Shown here piece by piece: positions 24,101 through 39,100 of a stretch of DNA of 64,000 nt. Positions within the stretch are counted from its first letter, which is position 1, and every line of letters begins with the position of its first letter. Location: positions 822,625 through 886,624 of the forward strand of contig JALMQS010000082.1 in the NCBI GenBank assembly GCA_024734495.1, in the 5' to 3' direction. Source of the stretch: Forficula auricularia (lineage: Eukaryota; Arthropoda; Insecta; Dermaptera; Forficulidae). Below the pieces are notes generated by a model. That model ran no database searches, was not told where the DNA came from, and saw only the letters and a list, made by a program, of their open reading frames with translations. The position numbers and the translations under genes are program-made.

Positions 24101-27100
24101 TATTAGATATCAAAAAAAATTTAACTTAAATAAATTTTATGGCATTCAACAAAATGCAGCAGAATGGTTAAAAATTTTTGAAATAGAATGTGAACGACAT
24201 AAAATATATGATAGTATTATGAAGATACAAATTATAAGATTCTTCTTAGAGGGCAATTCAAAAGAATGGTATAGAAGTAACTTGAAAAAGATATCTGATA
24301 ACGATTGGTCAAAATGGACAAAATCTTTTTTATTGATTTATGCAAAAAGAGGTTGGGCTGAAGTTAGATATGCTTACAAATTTAAGTATATAGATGGTTC
24401 AATAATTGATTACAGTTTAAAAAAGAAAGTCTCTTACTAGATGCTGAACCTTCGATCTCAGAAGTGTCAAAAATAAATCACATTGTTATAGGTTTACCTC
24501 AAAATATACAAGATATTCTTGATAAAGAAGAAATAAAAAACACAGACCAATTGATTAATATTCTTAGAAAATATGATTTAGAATATTTAAAAAAGATAGA
24601 AAAGAAATAAAAAAAGCCTAATGACAGATATGTTATAAAGACACCATGTTACAAATGTGAAAAATTAGGATGGCCAAACAGATACCATCCTACTGCTATA
24701 TGTCGTAATGGAGAAAGATATAAAGAAAAATATGAAATAAATTTAAATGAAAATATTGAGGGGTTTAAGAACCAAAAAACTAGACGGCCCCGGTAAAATC
24801 ACACCATTGTTAACATTAAATGTACTAGTTGATGAATCTAGGAATATTGAAGCTGTTTATGACACAGGTTCTAATGTGTCATTAATAAATTATGAAATAA
24901 TACAAGAACTAAAAAAAAATAAAAAAAGATAAAACAATATTTAAAACAATAAATGGTGTGAATTTTGTAGAAGGCCGGGCCCACTTGCTACTTAAAATAA
25001 ATAAAATATCTGATTTCATAGATATATATGTCGTAAAAAATAATAACTTTTCATACGACATGTTACTTGGCTTAGATGCAATAAAAAAATTTAAACTGAT
25101 TCAGAATGAAGAATTAAAAATATTTCAAAAGATTAACAGTAAAAAATGTAAAAGAAATAAAAAAAGATAATTTTAAATTAAAAGAAATGAATAATAAATT
25201 AGAAGAGATAGACACATTCCAAAAAACAAATGATAATACAAAAATAATTGAAAAAGAATTAAAAATAGATAATATTGAATTAATAGAAAATAATAAAATA
25301 AAACAGATAAATTTAAATGAATATATAAACATTAATGAATATGAACATTACTTAAGTCATTTAGACGATAAAAAAAGAAATGATATAAAAAACTTATTAT
25401 TAAAAAAGAAAAAGGTTTTGCTAAGGATAAATATGACGTTGGAAGAGTCCAAAATGTGGAAGCTCAAATAAAATTAATGGAATATAAATATGTGTCAAAG
25501 AAACCATATCGATGCTCTTTACCAGATCAAAAAGAAATTGACTACCAAATATCAAAACTTCTTGAAGCTGGATTAATAGAAGAATCTAGTTCACCTTTTG
25601 CAGCCCCAGTTACATTGGCATTCAAGAAGGATGAAGGCAGAAGATCACGTTTGTGTGTCGATTTCCGAGAACTTAACCGGATCCTTATTCCGGAAAGTCA
25701 TCCTTTCCCAAGGATTGAAGACATAATGGTGAAAGCGGGTAGTTGCACTTGGTTCTCAGCTTTAGACATAAATTCTGCATTTTGGTCAATCCCAGTGAGA
25801 AGTAAAGATAGAGACAAATTGGGATTTGTTACCCAAAATGGTCATTGGCAGTGGACTCACTTTGCCATTCGGTCTCAAAGTGTCGAGTAGTATATTCCAG
25901 AGAGTGTTAGCAAACATAATAAGAAGAAACAAACTAAGTGATTTTTGCATAGATTATATTGACGTACATATTGATATTCTCTAACACCTTTGAAGAACAT
26001 TTAAAGCATATCGACTTATTAATAGATGTGATCCAAAAAGAAGGTTTCAAATTAAAACTTTTAAATGTAATTTTCACAAAAATTCAATAAAATATTTAGG
26101 CCATATCATTGAGAAAGGTCAAGTGAGACCATATAAGGACAACCTTATAGCAATAAAATGTTTTGAAAGGCCTAAAAACAAGAAAAATATAAGACAATTT
26201 TTAGGAAGTGTAATTTTTATTATAAATACATTGAAAATGCAATAAAAACATTAGAGCCTTTACACAATTTATTAAGGAAAATGTCAAGTTTGAGTGGAGC
26301 GAGAGTTGCGAGCAAGCATTTAACTCAATAAAAGAATATTTGTGTTCAAGCCCAATACTTTCAATTTACGACCAAGACAAAGAGGTTTTTATATACACCG
26401 ACGCCAGTGTTGAAGGTCTTGGAGGTGTGCTTAAACAACCACAGGCAAATGGTGTTCTCCACCCAGTAGCCTACTTCTCAAAAAAATTGAACCCCACCCA
26501 AAAAAGCACAAGGCTATATACCTAGAATGCCTAGCTGTTAAAGAGGCTACAAAATACTGGCAACATTGGTTAATAGGTCGACAATTTACTGTAATAACTG
26601 ACCATAAGCCTTTGGAGACTTTGCGAGTAAAAGCAAGAACTGATGAACCTCTCGGAGAACTGATATTCTATCTGTCTCAATATAATTTTAAAATTATATA
26701 CTCTCCAGGAAAAACAAACTTAGAGGCTGACTTCCATCAAGAAACCCAGCATTAGAGAGCTTTGAAAACGAAGAAGACATCTTAAAAGTAGTAAATATAG
26801 TATCTTTGGAAGAAATCGAAGAATGATCAGGAGTTAAACAAAGAAGAGTTAAATAATTCTAAGAATGTAGTAAAAAAGGTGATATCGCATTCAAAGGTTT
26901 GAGAAATAATGAAAGAATATTTGTATCAAGAAGATTTGGCGATGAATTAATAAAAAAGGTTCATGACTTCTATGGACATATTGGTGTTAAGCATTTGCTA
27001 AATAAAATAAGACCTCATTATTATTTCAAGAATATGGACAATACTAAGAAAATTTTGCAGAACATGCTCGACATGCATTGAAAACAAATCAAGAAGAGCA

Positions 27101-30100
27101 GATTAATAGGACAAATGTCACAGCTTGGACCCGCAAAAGAACCATATGAAATCATGTCAATTGACACAATTGGAGGATTTTCTGGGAATAAATCATCTAA
27201 AAGTACATGCACATCCTAGTGGATCATATGACAAGATATGTATTTGCTCTGACCTCAAAAACACAGACAGCAAATGATTTTATAAAATTGATTGACCCAA
27301 TAACAAAAAATTCAATAAAGACATTATTGGGCGATCAATATGCTGGGATAAACTCAAAAGAGCTAAAAAACTACCTCAAAGACAAAAATATCAAATTAAT
27401 ATTCACTTGTGTTGATTGTCCTGAATCGAACGGTTTAAATGAGAGGGCAAATCAAACAATCGTAAACAGAATAAGATGTAAAATAAATGGGGATAACAAA
27501 AGAAGAAATTGGTCTGTGATAGCAGATGAATGTATCAAGGAATATAATAATACTGTTCACAGTGTTACAGGATTCGCACCAGAATACTTACTTTTCGGAA
27601 ACAAATCCGAGATAATTCCAAGAAGTCTCCAACAGGAAAGTAATATGGAGAAAGACAGAGAGCAAGCAGTAAAGAACTCGATCGAAGAATTCAAAAAAAA
27701 TAAAGCCAGAGTAGATAAAAGAAGGAAGGAATATGAATTCAAGAAAGATGAAATGGTATATGTCGAAACAGGCAGCAAATTAAACAAAAATAAACTAGAC
27801 AAGATCAGAAGAGGACCTTTCCGAATTGTGCGAAAAATTTCAAATTCCATCTATGAAGTAGCATTTAAAAAAAAGGGAAGAAAACAACATTGTTTCACAA
27901 AAGAAAGTTACTGCCAGCTGATGTCTCGGAGGGGGGAGATTTAAGTTTGAAAACTGCGCGTCAAACTCAAGCCAGCCAGCCAGCCAACCAGTCCCAATGA
28001 CTTGACATCAATCTCAGCTGACGTGTAACTTAATAAATCAAAAATTATAATTATTAATAAGAAATAATAAAGGACCTGAAAAATCGATTCTAAATTCAAT
28101 TTCAGGTATTGTTCAAATATTTGATCTGTATTTAATTTGTATATAATTTGTATATAATTTGTAATATATTAATGTACATTGTATCATAACCTATTAAAAC
28201 TAAATTCAATTTCAGAATTCGATTTTCATTTACCTAAGAAGAAACTTACATATATAGCAACAATTTATAAAAACGTTTATCACTGAACTAGAAACTATTT
28301 TGAATTAATGATTATATTAAATATTATTTTCAATTTTATTTTTTTCCTAATTATCTCATTGCATCGTCAATTATTATACAATTAAAAAACCCATTATAAA
28401 TAATCCATTCTAGAAACACATTATAAGTTAAATTTATTCTTTATTTTTAATTTTTTATTAATGAAATATCAAAATACACATCTCCCTATTACATTTTTCT
28501 TATAAAATCAATACATGTTTAATCAACATACTAAATCAAATCAATATTCTCACAACAATGACACAATGAGACTATAACACTCTGATAAACGTTTTTATAA
28601 ATTGTTGCTATATATATGTATGTGTGTGATTGTAATAAATTGTGTGATGTATCTATATTGAAGATTTAAGAATGAATGTTTCATGTGAAATGACAAATTC
28701 CGGTTCTTGAACGAGATGTATGTATGATTTCAAATTATTGTAAAAATAAAATAAAAAAAAAAATTTGTATTATATAATTCTCTATAAAAAGAAAAAATGT
28801 AAATAAATGTTTTCATTTCAATTTTTAGAACTACTGAGGATGGTCGACCAGTGGTGACCGAAACTGTATAGTTATCAATTAAATAATTCTAATAGTTATT
28901 AAAATTATTGTTTTATTATATTTGTGACAAAACCAACCATTCAATTTAATGAAAAAAAAATCTCTATTCTTGTGTAATTATACTAAAATCAGAGTTGTAA
29001 TCCAAAATTAGTAATATGTAATAAACTTAAATTTTTTGTCATATCTCCTGATCCCACTCTCTAAATTTCAGGATATAAACTTTATTTTATAAATTATTTA
29101 TTTTATTATAAATTAATTATATAATTAATAAATTATATATTATAATTTATTATAAATTAATATTTTATCTATCTATCTATCTATCTATCTACTCTTATTA
29201 AACGAGCAAAAATTGTATATATATTTATATATTTTTTTATTTTGTAAACGGCTCTACCGATTTTGATGAAACAAACTCTATTAACAAGTTTGGAGGATGA
29301 GAAAGGGATCTGGTCCTCATCAAAATTCATCTTAATTGACTTTTTCTTTTGTTTGTATATATATATATATATAAGCTGCGTCAGGCGTGCCTCCGGCACG
29401 CCCTCTGCACCTTTCCTCCGGGCAGGTGGCCCTGGCGGGCAGCGTCTCGAGACGGCCAAAAGTTTGTTTGCAATATAATTTTGTTCAACTGTATTTTAAT
29501 TAAATAGGTATATTTTATTAATTAAAAATCAGCTCCAAGAAATAATTTAAAAAATAGGATTTTTTTCAACTGGGTGCAGGGTGGGGTGGATGTGGGAGGT
29601 GCAGGAGGTGGGGTGCAGTTGTGGGGGATCCGGGGGTGGGAGGCTCGTTTGGGGTGGGGTAGGGCGGAGTGGGGGTGTAGTGGTGGGGGTGAGGTGTGTG
29701 GTTCCGGGAAGGGAGGCCAGGGGTTACCGTGCACCGCTCGGTGTCTCCAGGTACTATTTTTTATTTGTACAATTGTCTGATATCAAAATATTTAATTTCT
29801 TAGCGTTGTTTTTAAACATTAGCGAAAACATATTTTTTTTCAAATTTCAAAAAAAAAATTCTATTGATAAATGGGAAATTTCTCCCGAAAAGTCTAGTTT
29901 CAAAATAAATCGTTCCAACATTGTTTTATAAAGATTTGTATTTTTACTTTATCCAATGCGAAGCATGGGAGAAAGTATTGGAATCGCTCTCGCGGCAAGC
30001 GCGACTTCAAAGGGTCCTCAGGTAAAGACTACGGAACCCATGGACTCAATTAAGGTCACAAATTGAAGTATTCAATGAGATTGAATTTTAGCACGTGACG

Positions 30101-33100
30101 GTTTTGCCAAAAATTACCTGGGATCTCGCCGAGAGGCCAAAAAGTGCCATTTTTTTTGGAAGTGCGTGGGGATATATGTATGTATGTATGTATGTGTGTT
30201 ATCGTTTTTTTCGTCCACGAATTTTTCCACACCGTTGCACCGAATGAATTGAAATTGAAAAACCTACCAGTATTTTAACAAAATGAAGCGCTGATTAGTT
30301 TTTGGTACATATCGGTCCACAAACGTAATTTATTTCAGTACTTTTTTAGTTTTTTCTAAATATCTTGAAAATGACTTAACCAATTTTGATGAAATTTAAT
30401 ATCCTCAATATTAAGTACCGTTGGACCCACAAAAAAGGTTAAATAAAATTTTTAGTAAAATTATATTTTAAAGTACTTTACTACTCTAAAACATATTAAT
30501 ATTTCAAATGAATTTGGATAAAGTTTAGCAACGATCCGTTGCAGTTTATTTTATTATAATATTATATTAAAAAACACACCTTTTCCTTGAGTCATCCTCC
30601 TGAGTCGTCACGTTTTCAACTGCCACGGCCAGCTAAAAGATAAGAAACATTAGAATAATAATTAATAAAAAATAAAATCAATAATAAATTAATTATCTTT
30701 TAATTATTTCTGAAATTCCATTCAAAAGGAAAACCATACCATATTTGTATTGATACACTGTTACTCACTATTTGGCAATTCTATGGTAACTGTGGTGCCG
30801 CGATCTGACGACGGATTCTTATAGTACTCACCAAAATAAGACGAAAATGAAGAATACAATTTTTTGAGATTTCGCTTAGTTTTCGAGATATCCAGTTTAA
30901 AAAATACTGTTTTTTGTATTTATTTTATTTTATTTTTCAATTGTTTTTTATTGAAACCTTGGAAACCGTAGTATCACGGGTCCCGTGTGGCGCCGCTACC
31001 GACGATGGATTCTTTTAGAAAATAAATATTAATTAAAAAATAATTAGTAAATGCCCAAAAAATGTAAAAGTCGCTGCCGGTTCGGTTAAGATATATTCAG
31101 TTTCGGCTCGTATATCTTCATTTCGGGCTGGTTTTTTGGAGATTAGGTTCGCGTTAGAATCCGTCATCAGATAGCGGCGCCACACGGGACCTGCGATACT
31201 ACGGTTTCCAACGTTTCAATAAAAAAACAAATGAAAAATAAAAGAAAATAAATACAAAAAACACTATTTTTTAAACTGGATATCTCGAAAACTAAGCAAA
31301 ATCTCAAAAAATTGTATTCTTCATTTTCGTCTTATTTTGGTGAGTACTATAAGAATAAATCGTCAGATCGCGGCGCCACATTTACTGTAGAATCCCCCAC
31401 TCATTTGATGGATTCTTAAAGAACTAGCAAAACAAGTCGGAAAGTAAGAATAAAATTTTAAACTACAAATTTGAACTGAAATTGAGTTTATGGACTGTGA
31501 TGTCTCAAATTGTCTCAAGTGAGCGCCAGTGGGCGTTGGAAATTTCCATTTTTAGAACTTTTCATAGGTTCGGTTCTATTCATAATCTCGGTTCATTTAG
31601 ATAAAAAAATGGGTTCCCGAACAAACTTTGAAAGGTTCGGTTAAGATATATTCTGTTTGGCTCGTATATCTTCATTTCGGGTTGGTTTTTAGGCGATTAG
31701 GTTGGCGTTATATACGAGCCGGTTTTTTTGTCACCCTGTATATACCCTGTATATATACATTTTGTTTTTGTTAATTTTTCAAAATGGGACAAAATTTAAT
31801 AAGTAAATTAGATTAGAATTAATATTATTTTGCAATAGGTATTAAATGTATTATTAGTGATATGTATATGAAAATTAACCTACTTAAAATTTCTTTAAAT
31901 CTATATAAAATTAAGATTTTGTCTGTACATTGCTCCAAATCATGCCAAATTTTGGTTGCACACGTTTCAAGCAGATTTATGAACGAAAACACCCTCAACA
32001 AAATTCCTGTCTGTCTGTCTGTATGTCTGTATGTTTACATGGTTTCCGCGAAAATTTGCTCACGATTCACGTAAAAAGGGCTAAAGGGATTGTTATGAAA
32101 TTTCATATTTGCATCAGATGTCTTTTAACTTACGTTTTTAGCTATATAACATTTTGATATTTTGACCCCAAAAAGGGGTTTGAGGGGGCACAGGAATGAA
32201 AATTATCAAATAACTCCTAAACTATTAACTCTACGGCAAATTTTATAATGAGCAAAGTTGTAGTGGATGTGATATCTGACAACTTTTCTTTAAAAAAATT
32301 CCACCAAAAAACCACCCAAAAAGTGGGGGGTCAAAATATGAAAATTCTTGCTCTTGGACCAAACTCAACCAAATTTTGTATATATAATCTGTGGGTCACT
32401 AGAAGGCTAGAAATGCAAAAATTGGGTGCGGGGGTGGGGTGCGGGGGTGGAATAGAGTAGGGGGTGGGTTAGGGTGTGGGGTGCGGGGGTGGTATGAGGG
32501 TCCGGGGTTGGTGCGGGGTGGAGTCTGGGGGGCATAATGGAAGTGGGGTCCAGGAGCCTAGGTGGGGGGAGGTTCAGGTGAAGGTACAGAGGCGTAGTGG
32601 GGTTGAGCGGCGGTGTGGGGGCGGGGGTTGAGGGCACGGGGTGGGGTTCAGGGTGGGTGCGGGGTGGTGGTGTGGGGGGCTGGGGTTGGGGTGCTGGGTG
32701 GGTGGGAGTGGGGTGTGAGGGTAGGGTTCGTGGGTTGGGGGTCCAGGGGGCGTGCTCCCTGGCTAACAAGAGGGCCGCCGAAGGCGGGCCTTGCAGCTAG
32801 TTTAATAATATAATACATCAATACTAAACGAGTTATCTTTTTTTTATTTCTATAAAGCAGGCGGATAACGTTAGGGAGATAAGATATACTATATTTTCAA
32901 TGATTAAAATTCAATTCATTATACATAGAAACGTGGAAGAGAGAATCAGAATCCATCCATTGATTAATCTCTGGTTCAAAACAGTTTATATTTTATTAGT
33001 TTTTTAATTTTCTATACCTACATGGAAGTGAAATATCATTTGGATATACATAAATTTATGTTTGTAATAATACAATCACTTGTATTATGGTAAGCAATTT

Positions 33101-36100
33101 AATTACTTTTATGGATTAATTGTAGATGGATTTAAATAACGAAAAATTTATACTAGATTGTAACAAGTAGTTAAACTATTATTGGAAATTTCCGTTGATT
33201 AGGTCGCTTGAGATTTTGATTCTTATTTTTCGGGTCAATTATTTTGGTATTGGAGGCAAGGACCCTCCCCCGTTCCACCCCCTACCCAAAAATGTCTGTT
33301 AGAATTAAAGGTCCGCAAAATTTCGTATGACGATGTCCGCGCATAAGCTAAGTCCGTCACTGTTTATTCTTCAATTAGATGAGAATCGACGCTATTTTAG
33401 ATTTTAAGTAAACATTGATTTCAAATAGGCAGTGATATCAATATAACAATAAAGAAATAAACATATTCATATTTCATTTGGAATTATTAATTAACTTTAA
33501 AATATAATTAAAAAATAAAAATAATTTTTAAGAAAAAAATAAAAACCGACTTCAAAAAATTAAATGCAACAAATAAAATACACTAAAAGGTATAAAATAA
33601 TTATTATCTTATTTAGTTACAACTAAACGACGAAAGATTAACATGAAATTACTTTTTGAAGTCGGTGCCAAACAAACTATACCTATAAGCGAGCGTACCC
33701 GCCAAACGTACTAAGTAAGATCCGTCGATTGCGATTCATAAAAGGTATATGTTTGGCACCAACTTCAAAAAAGTAATTTCATGTTAATATTTCGTCGTTT
33801 AGTTGTAACTAAATAAGATAATAATTATTTTATACCTTTTAGTGTATTTTATTTGTTGCATTTAATTTTTGAAGTCGGTTTTTATTTTTTCTTAAAAATT
33901 ATTTTTATTTTTCTCTTTTTAGTGATGTTATTAATAATGATCATATCATCAGAACTTGACCAAATTAATATGACACCATCCCTAAGACACCCCCTATCGG
34001 ATAAAAAAAGAACCATCGAAATCGGTTCATAAACAAAGAGGTTAGGTCTAAACAAACCTAATAAAAAGGTCTAATACCTATGAAAAATAAAATGGGACCA
34101 ATCGGAAGCTAGACTGGACCCAATGCAAATTTTTTTCAAAATCGGTTGACAATTGGCGGAGATATGAGGTAACATAGGCACAAAAAAAAAATTCAGTCGA
34201 ATAGAGAACCTCCTCCTTTTTTGAAGTCGGTTAATTAATGATTATCTCACTAAATAATAGTCAAAAATTATAAAAAATTTTGTTAGAAAAATAATATTTA
34301 GAATTAAATAGAGTCTATAAATTAGGCTGGAATAAGGAAATCTCTGCGTTGCTAAGGTAAATATTTTGTTTATTTAATTTTTTTTTTTTTAATATCTTTG
34401 AAAAGGGTAGTCAATCCAGGGTTGGGACTAAAAGTATAGGTGCTAGAACCAGTGATTGTTTTGAGGATGATTCAGATGGTTATTTAGATTATAAGGATTT
34501 AGGGAAGAATGAAATTAATTTAAATAGGTCTGGTTTCTACAAGTTAGTTAATTCAGATATTAATATGTAGTTTTGCATTCATTTGTAGGATCTGGCATTG
34601 ATTTGTGGAACACTCTATTTATTATCACTTGAGATTATAGTCTTATGTCTTCTATGATTAAATCAATTACACATTTTGTCAAGTCCTAAAGTCCTAGAGT
34701 TGTAAAAATTTTTATTTAGTTCTCACAAGCAGAGATTAGCTGAGGTAGAGAGAAGTCATACCATCCTTGTTAAGGTTTTGAGCAGGTTTCCTTAACAACT
34801 TAAGACAAATGCCGGGATGGCTAATGCGACGCTTGCTCTTGGTATCGGGTTTTTGCGCGGAATTATTTTAAATTTCTTTTTGTCTTTTGATGGAAATCTA
34901 TGATCATATTATTTGTTAATGAGCATACATTTCTATTTTTTTCTTTTTTTACATGTATATTATTTTTTAAATTGTAGTTAATTTGTATTGATGTTTGTTA
35001 ATGTATTGTAGCTAGATTGTATTGATGTATGGAGTACCTAGCCACCGAGGACTTGTGCCTCTAAGATGGTTGAGGAATAAAGATTTATTTATTTATATCT
35101 TGCATTTGTATCATAAAGAAAATGGTATGTAATAAAAATTAATATTTATGCTATTAGTAAATTAATTACAATTTTTCCAAATCTGGTAAAGCCCCTAGAA
35201 TTTATGCAACTAAATACTCCGGACTGGATTTCCAAAGCCTATCCTAAGACTCATAAGGCGTTTTTTTTTAATGCAATCGAATGCAAGAAGGGGCGCACCA
35301 GTAAAGATGCAGTCCCTATGGATCTAGAAAGATCCTTGCATTACCGAAGAGAAGGGAAAGTTGATTAAGTGAGAGGGTGGAGACGTAGGTGTTTATGGAC
35401 TCGGCTTTTGAAGGTTTGAAGATTATAAGTGCTGGGGAAGATGGAGGCTGGGAGAGAGTTCCAGTTCCTTGAAGTCATGGGATATACGTATAGATTCATT
35501 GATTAATGGTATAAATCAGGGATGTTCAAACCGTGGCCCGCGGGCCGCATGCGGTCCAGCACTGCAATGAGTGTGGCCCAACATAAAATCATAAATCTCT
35601 TAAAAACATTGAGATTTATATGTAGAGATATATTTATTCCCTTTTTCGAAATATGAATGTATACTATTTGTATTATACAATACGTGAAGCTTTTATTAAG
35701 AATAAAATTCACTAAAAGCAAAATAAGCTCAACTATATAAGATAAAATAATAATAATGAAGTTTCGAATATTTAAAAATTCTCCTTCTCATATTTTCATT
35801 TTCTAAAATATTTATTATTTCAGTAATTTATATGCTACGACACTAACCAAGTCTAATCGTTATCATTCTTGTTCAATGAGATAAAAGGAATTCGGGTTTT
35901 CTAGAACAATCACAATTAATTGATAATTTCTCTCCGGGACTCAAACTTGTCAGGACTTGTCTTTTAGATCTTTGCACGTCCTAACATGTCAATAGATAAT
36001 GAATAGTCAGGGATTATTATATCCGCGACCCTTTTAAAAATAAATTATCATTCCTCATATCCTTCTTTAATTCCATTCGATTAAAACCAGGGCTATCCAA

Positions 36101-39100
36101 CTCGTGGCACAATATATAGTCATAAAATCCGTTAAAACATTGAGATTTATAATATGTAGATACTGGAAAACACACAACAATTTGACCTGATAATTTATTT
36201 TCTCTAAAATAAGAAATCTGAAAATCTACGGTGAAGTTTTCGAAAAAAGTGCTAATTTAAAATTTTGAATCTTGAACTAGATTTCAACATTTCCGAAAAA
36301 ATAACCATAATTTTGTTTTATTTTCGACTACATTTTCATTAGAAATAAATTTTCTACTTGCAAACTCTTTGATTGTATGTTCTAGAATAACAATTAGATA
36401 CCGATCTGAAAGAAAAATTGAATCTTGGCTATTTATTAGAATTTTATATTAATTTTCTAGACAGGAAAAATATAAACAAATACTAATACATAACATCACT
36501 TTTTATAAGTATATAGGTATGTATTTACATATACGAGAAATTATTTTCAACTATAAAATTTGCGAAAATTCATATTAGAAGCTCACTATGAGCTAAAAAA
36601 ATAATAATGTTCTTATTTCTACATTATTAACTATTTTTTTGAATAACAAATATCCATAGAATTATAATATTTCATCTGTGGCCCGAAACATTTTTTTTTC
36701 TTCAAATGTGGCCCATGTAAGCCAAAAGGTTGGACACCCCTGGTATAAATCATTTAAAGGAAAATAATTTAAAAAATCGTCATGGGCTAAATTTCATTTT
36801 GAATGAATACTACAATTTGTGACTTTGATTGAGACCATGGGATCTGTAGTCTTTACCTAAAGACCCTTTGAAGTTGCGCTTCACTTGAGACCGATTATAA
36901 TACTTTATAGATGTGGATAAAGTAAAAATATTGTAAAGATTGTAATTATTCTGTTGGATTTATGTGCGGTCCTTGGAAATTTTCAAGTCGTGGGTTGACC
37001 AGGCCTGGACTATACCATCGTTTACAGGTCTTTCGAAAAATATATTGTCCTTTTGAAAGGATCACCAGAAGCGAAATACTCAAGTACCGCAATTTAATTT
37101 ATCAATAAGAGTCCTGCAAATTTTAGCGATATGAAATACTTTTCCCGAGTCATTAATTACTGATCTCTGAAATATCTAATAGATAAAATATTGTATGATA
37201 TTGATTAACAAATATTTAATGAAAATTATTAATGAAAGTAAAAATGTGTATATGAAAATCAGTTCTGCACATTGGTTATACAAATATTTTGACAACAGTA
37301 CATGATTTCTACGAGTTCTTGTTCTTGAATTTTCGAAATCCAAACCCGCAGATTTAAAAAACCATGCATAAAAATTAGTAAGCTCCATGTTTCAGACATT
37401 TTCAAACTCAATAAGCAAAAAAAAATCTGTTAAGGGTGAATGGTGTAGGGCTTGATGAAACATATTTAAATAAAGTAAAGAAAATTTTTATTTTTTTATT
37501 TAAATTTTAATAAATCGACATGTTCTGATCGTTGCCATCACTTGAGATTACTATACACTTCTGGTTGAGTTTAGTACAAGAGCCTAGATTTTAATTTTTT
37601 GATCCTACAACCCACCCCTCATTTTGGGTGGTTAGTTTTTGCATTTCTAGCCTTCTGGGGTTACACAGAATATGTACCACAAAATTTGGTTGAGATTGGT
37701 CAAAAGGGCTCGAATTTTCATTTTTGACCCTCCCCATAATTTGGGTGGTTAGTTTTTGCATTTCTAGTCTTTTTGGAGCCCACAGAATATATATATAAAA
37801 TTTGGTTAAGTTTGGTCGAAAGGTCTAGAATTTTCATTTTTGACCCCCACCCCCTTTTTTTTGTCTGATAATGTTTAAAACACATTAAAAAATATATATT
37901 TTATGTTCTTTTCAAAAATATATTCAGTTTTTTTTTTAGTTAAATTTTTTCTTTTTTTATACCTCTTCAAAATGTGGTAGGTAGATAGATCTATATGCCC
38001 CACCCTGTATAATCCGAGTGAAGATATTTCTTTTCTGGATTATTTTTTTCTACTGTAGTGGTTCTGATACGCTGAAAAAGATTCGATGTGTGCTACTATA
38101 TCGGAATTTTGGATTTTTTCCAGTTTAGCGCGGAGTTTTTATGAGAATTTTTCAGGTCCAAAGACAACTATTGCCATTTGTTATAAAATAGCAATAAGGG
38201 GGATTTAGTTCACTATGTTTCTGAAAATATACACTATTAACAAGTATTAATCACAAACAAACAACATTTTTACCAATTTGGACCTGATCTACTTTAGCTC
38301 CGAATGCCTCATATATAGACTATGCTAACAAGCTTGCCTTTTATTTTTGTGAAATCTACCTAGAATTTTATATTTTAAAATTTTTTAAAATTAATTATAA
38401 AAAAATAAATAAAACCGATTTCAAAAAATTAAATGCAACAAATAAAATAATAATAACTTAAAAATCAAATAAAATCCACTAAAAGGTATAAAATAATTAT
38501 CTAATTTAGTTACAACTAAACGACTAAATATTAACATGAAATTACTTTTTGAAGTCGGTGCCAAACAAACTATACCTATAAGCCAGCGTACCCGCCAAAC
38601 CTACTAAGTAAGATCCGTCGAGTGCCATTCATAGAATGTAAATGTTTGGCACCGACTTCAAAAAGTGATTTCATGTTAATATTTCATCGTTTAGTTGTAA
38701 CTAAATAAGATAATTATTTTATACCTTTTAGTGTATTTTATTTTATTTTTAAGTTCTTATTATTTTATTTTTTTGAAGTCGGTTTTATTTTTTTTATAAA
38801 AATTATTTTTATTTTTCTCTTTTTAGTGATGTTATTAATAGTGACTTATGATAATACTTTGTATGCATCTCGTAAGAGAAAACGTCGGGCGAATGAATAA
38901 TAAAATGATAATAAAATTCAATTCATAAATATAGAAATTCTCTCGAAACGTTTGCGGGTTTTAAATGAATGTTTTAAGATTTTTTTTATAAAAGATTTTA
39001 TTTATTATAATTTCGATTATTTGGTCATAAGAATTGGAGATTTACGTTATTTTGTCATTGATCATATTTCCAGAACTTGATCAAATTAATATGGTATCAC

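Larger units (their letters stand above)
23361..28250 (+). mobile_element. Ty3/gypsy LTR retrotransposon
   Basis: Two LTRs (about 23362-23672 and 27942-28250) differ by little more than one A in an A run. A purine tract (cggaggggggagat) precedes the 3' LTR. Order: gag-like frames, protease, reverse transcriptase, RNase H, integrase, so Ty3/gypsy and not copia. No envelope frame. The flanks look like a short tata duplication. Frames are interrupted, mostly at A or T runs. Inserted in the plus orientation in intron 2 of the minus-strand OBP-like gene. Confidence 0.95.
23020..28960. mobile_element. Large foldback element, split by a gypsy insertion
   Basis: The left arm 23020-23360 plus 28251-28285 pairs with the right arm 28583-28960 (shared text includes ccactggtcgaccatcctca, tgacaaattccggttcttga and atagcaacaatttataaaaacg). 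The gypsy element 23361-28250 lies inside the left arm, so the foldback was about 1.05 kb before insertion. No protein frame in the foldback itself. Fills much of intron 2 of the OBP-like gene. Confidence 0.8.

Noticed and set aside
32407..32769. 120-codon proline/histidine-rich frame and the glycine-rich frames opposite
   Set aside because: They lie wholly in the G-rich interior of a Helitron and reflect composition; the same holds for 53308-53646 and 21146-21393.
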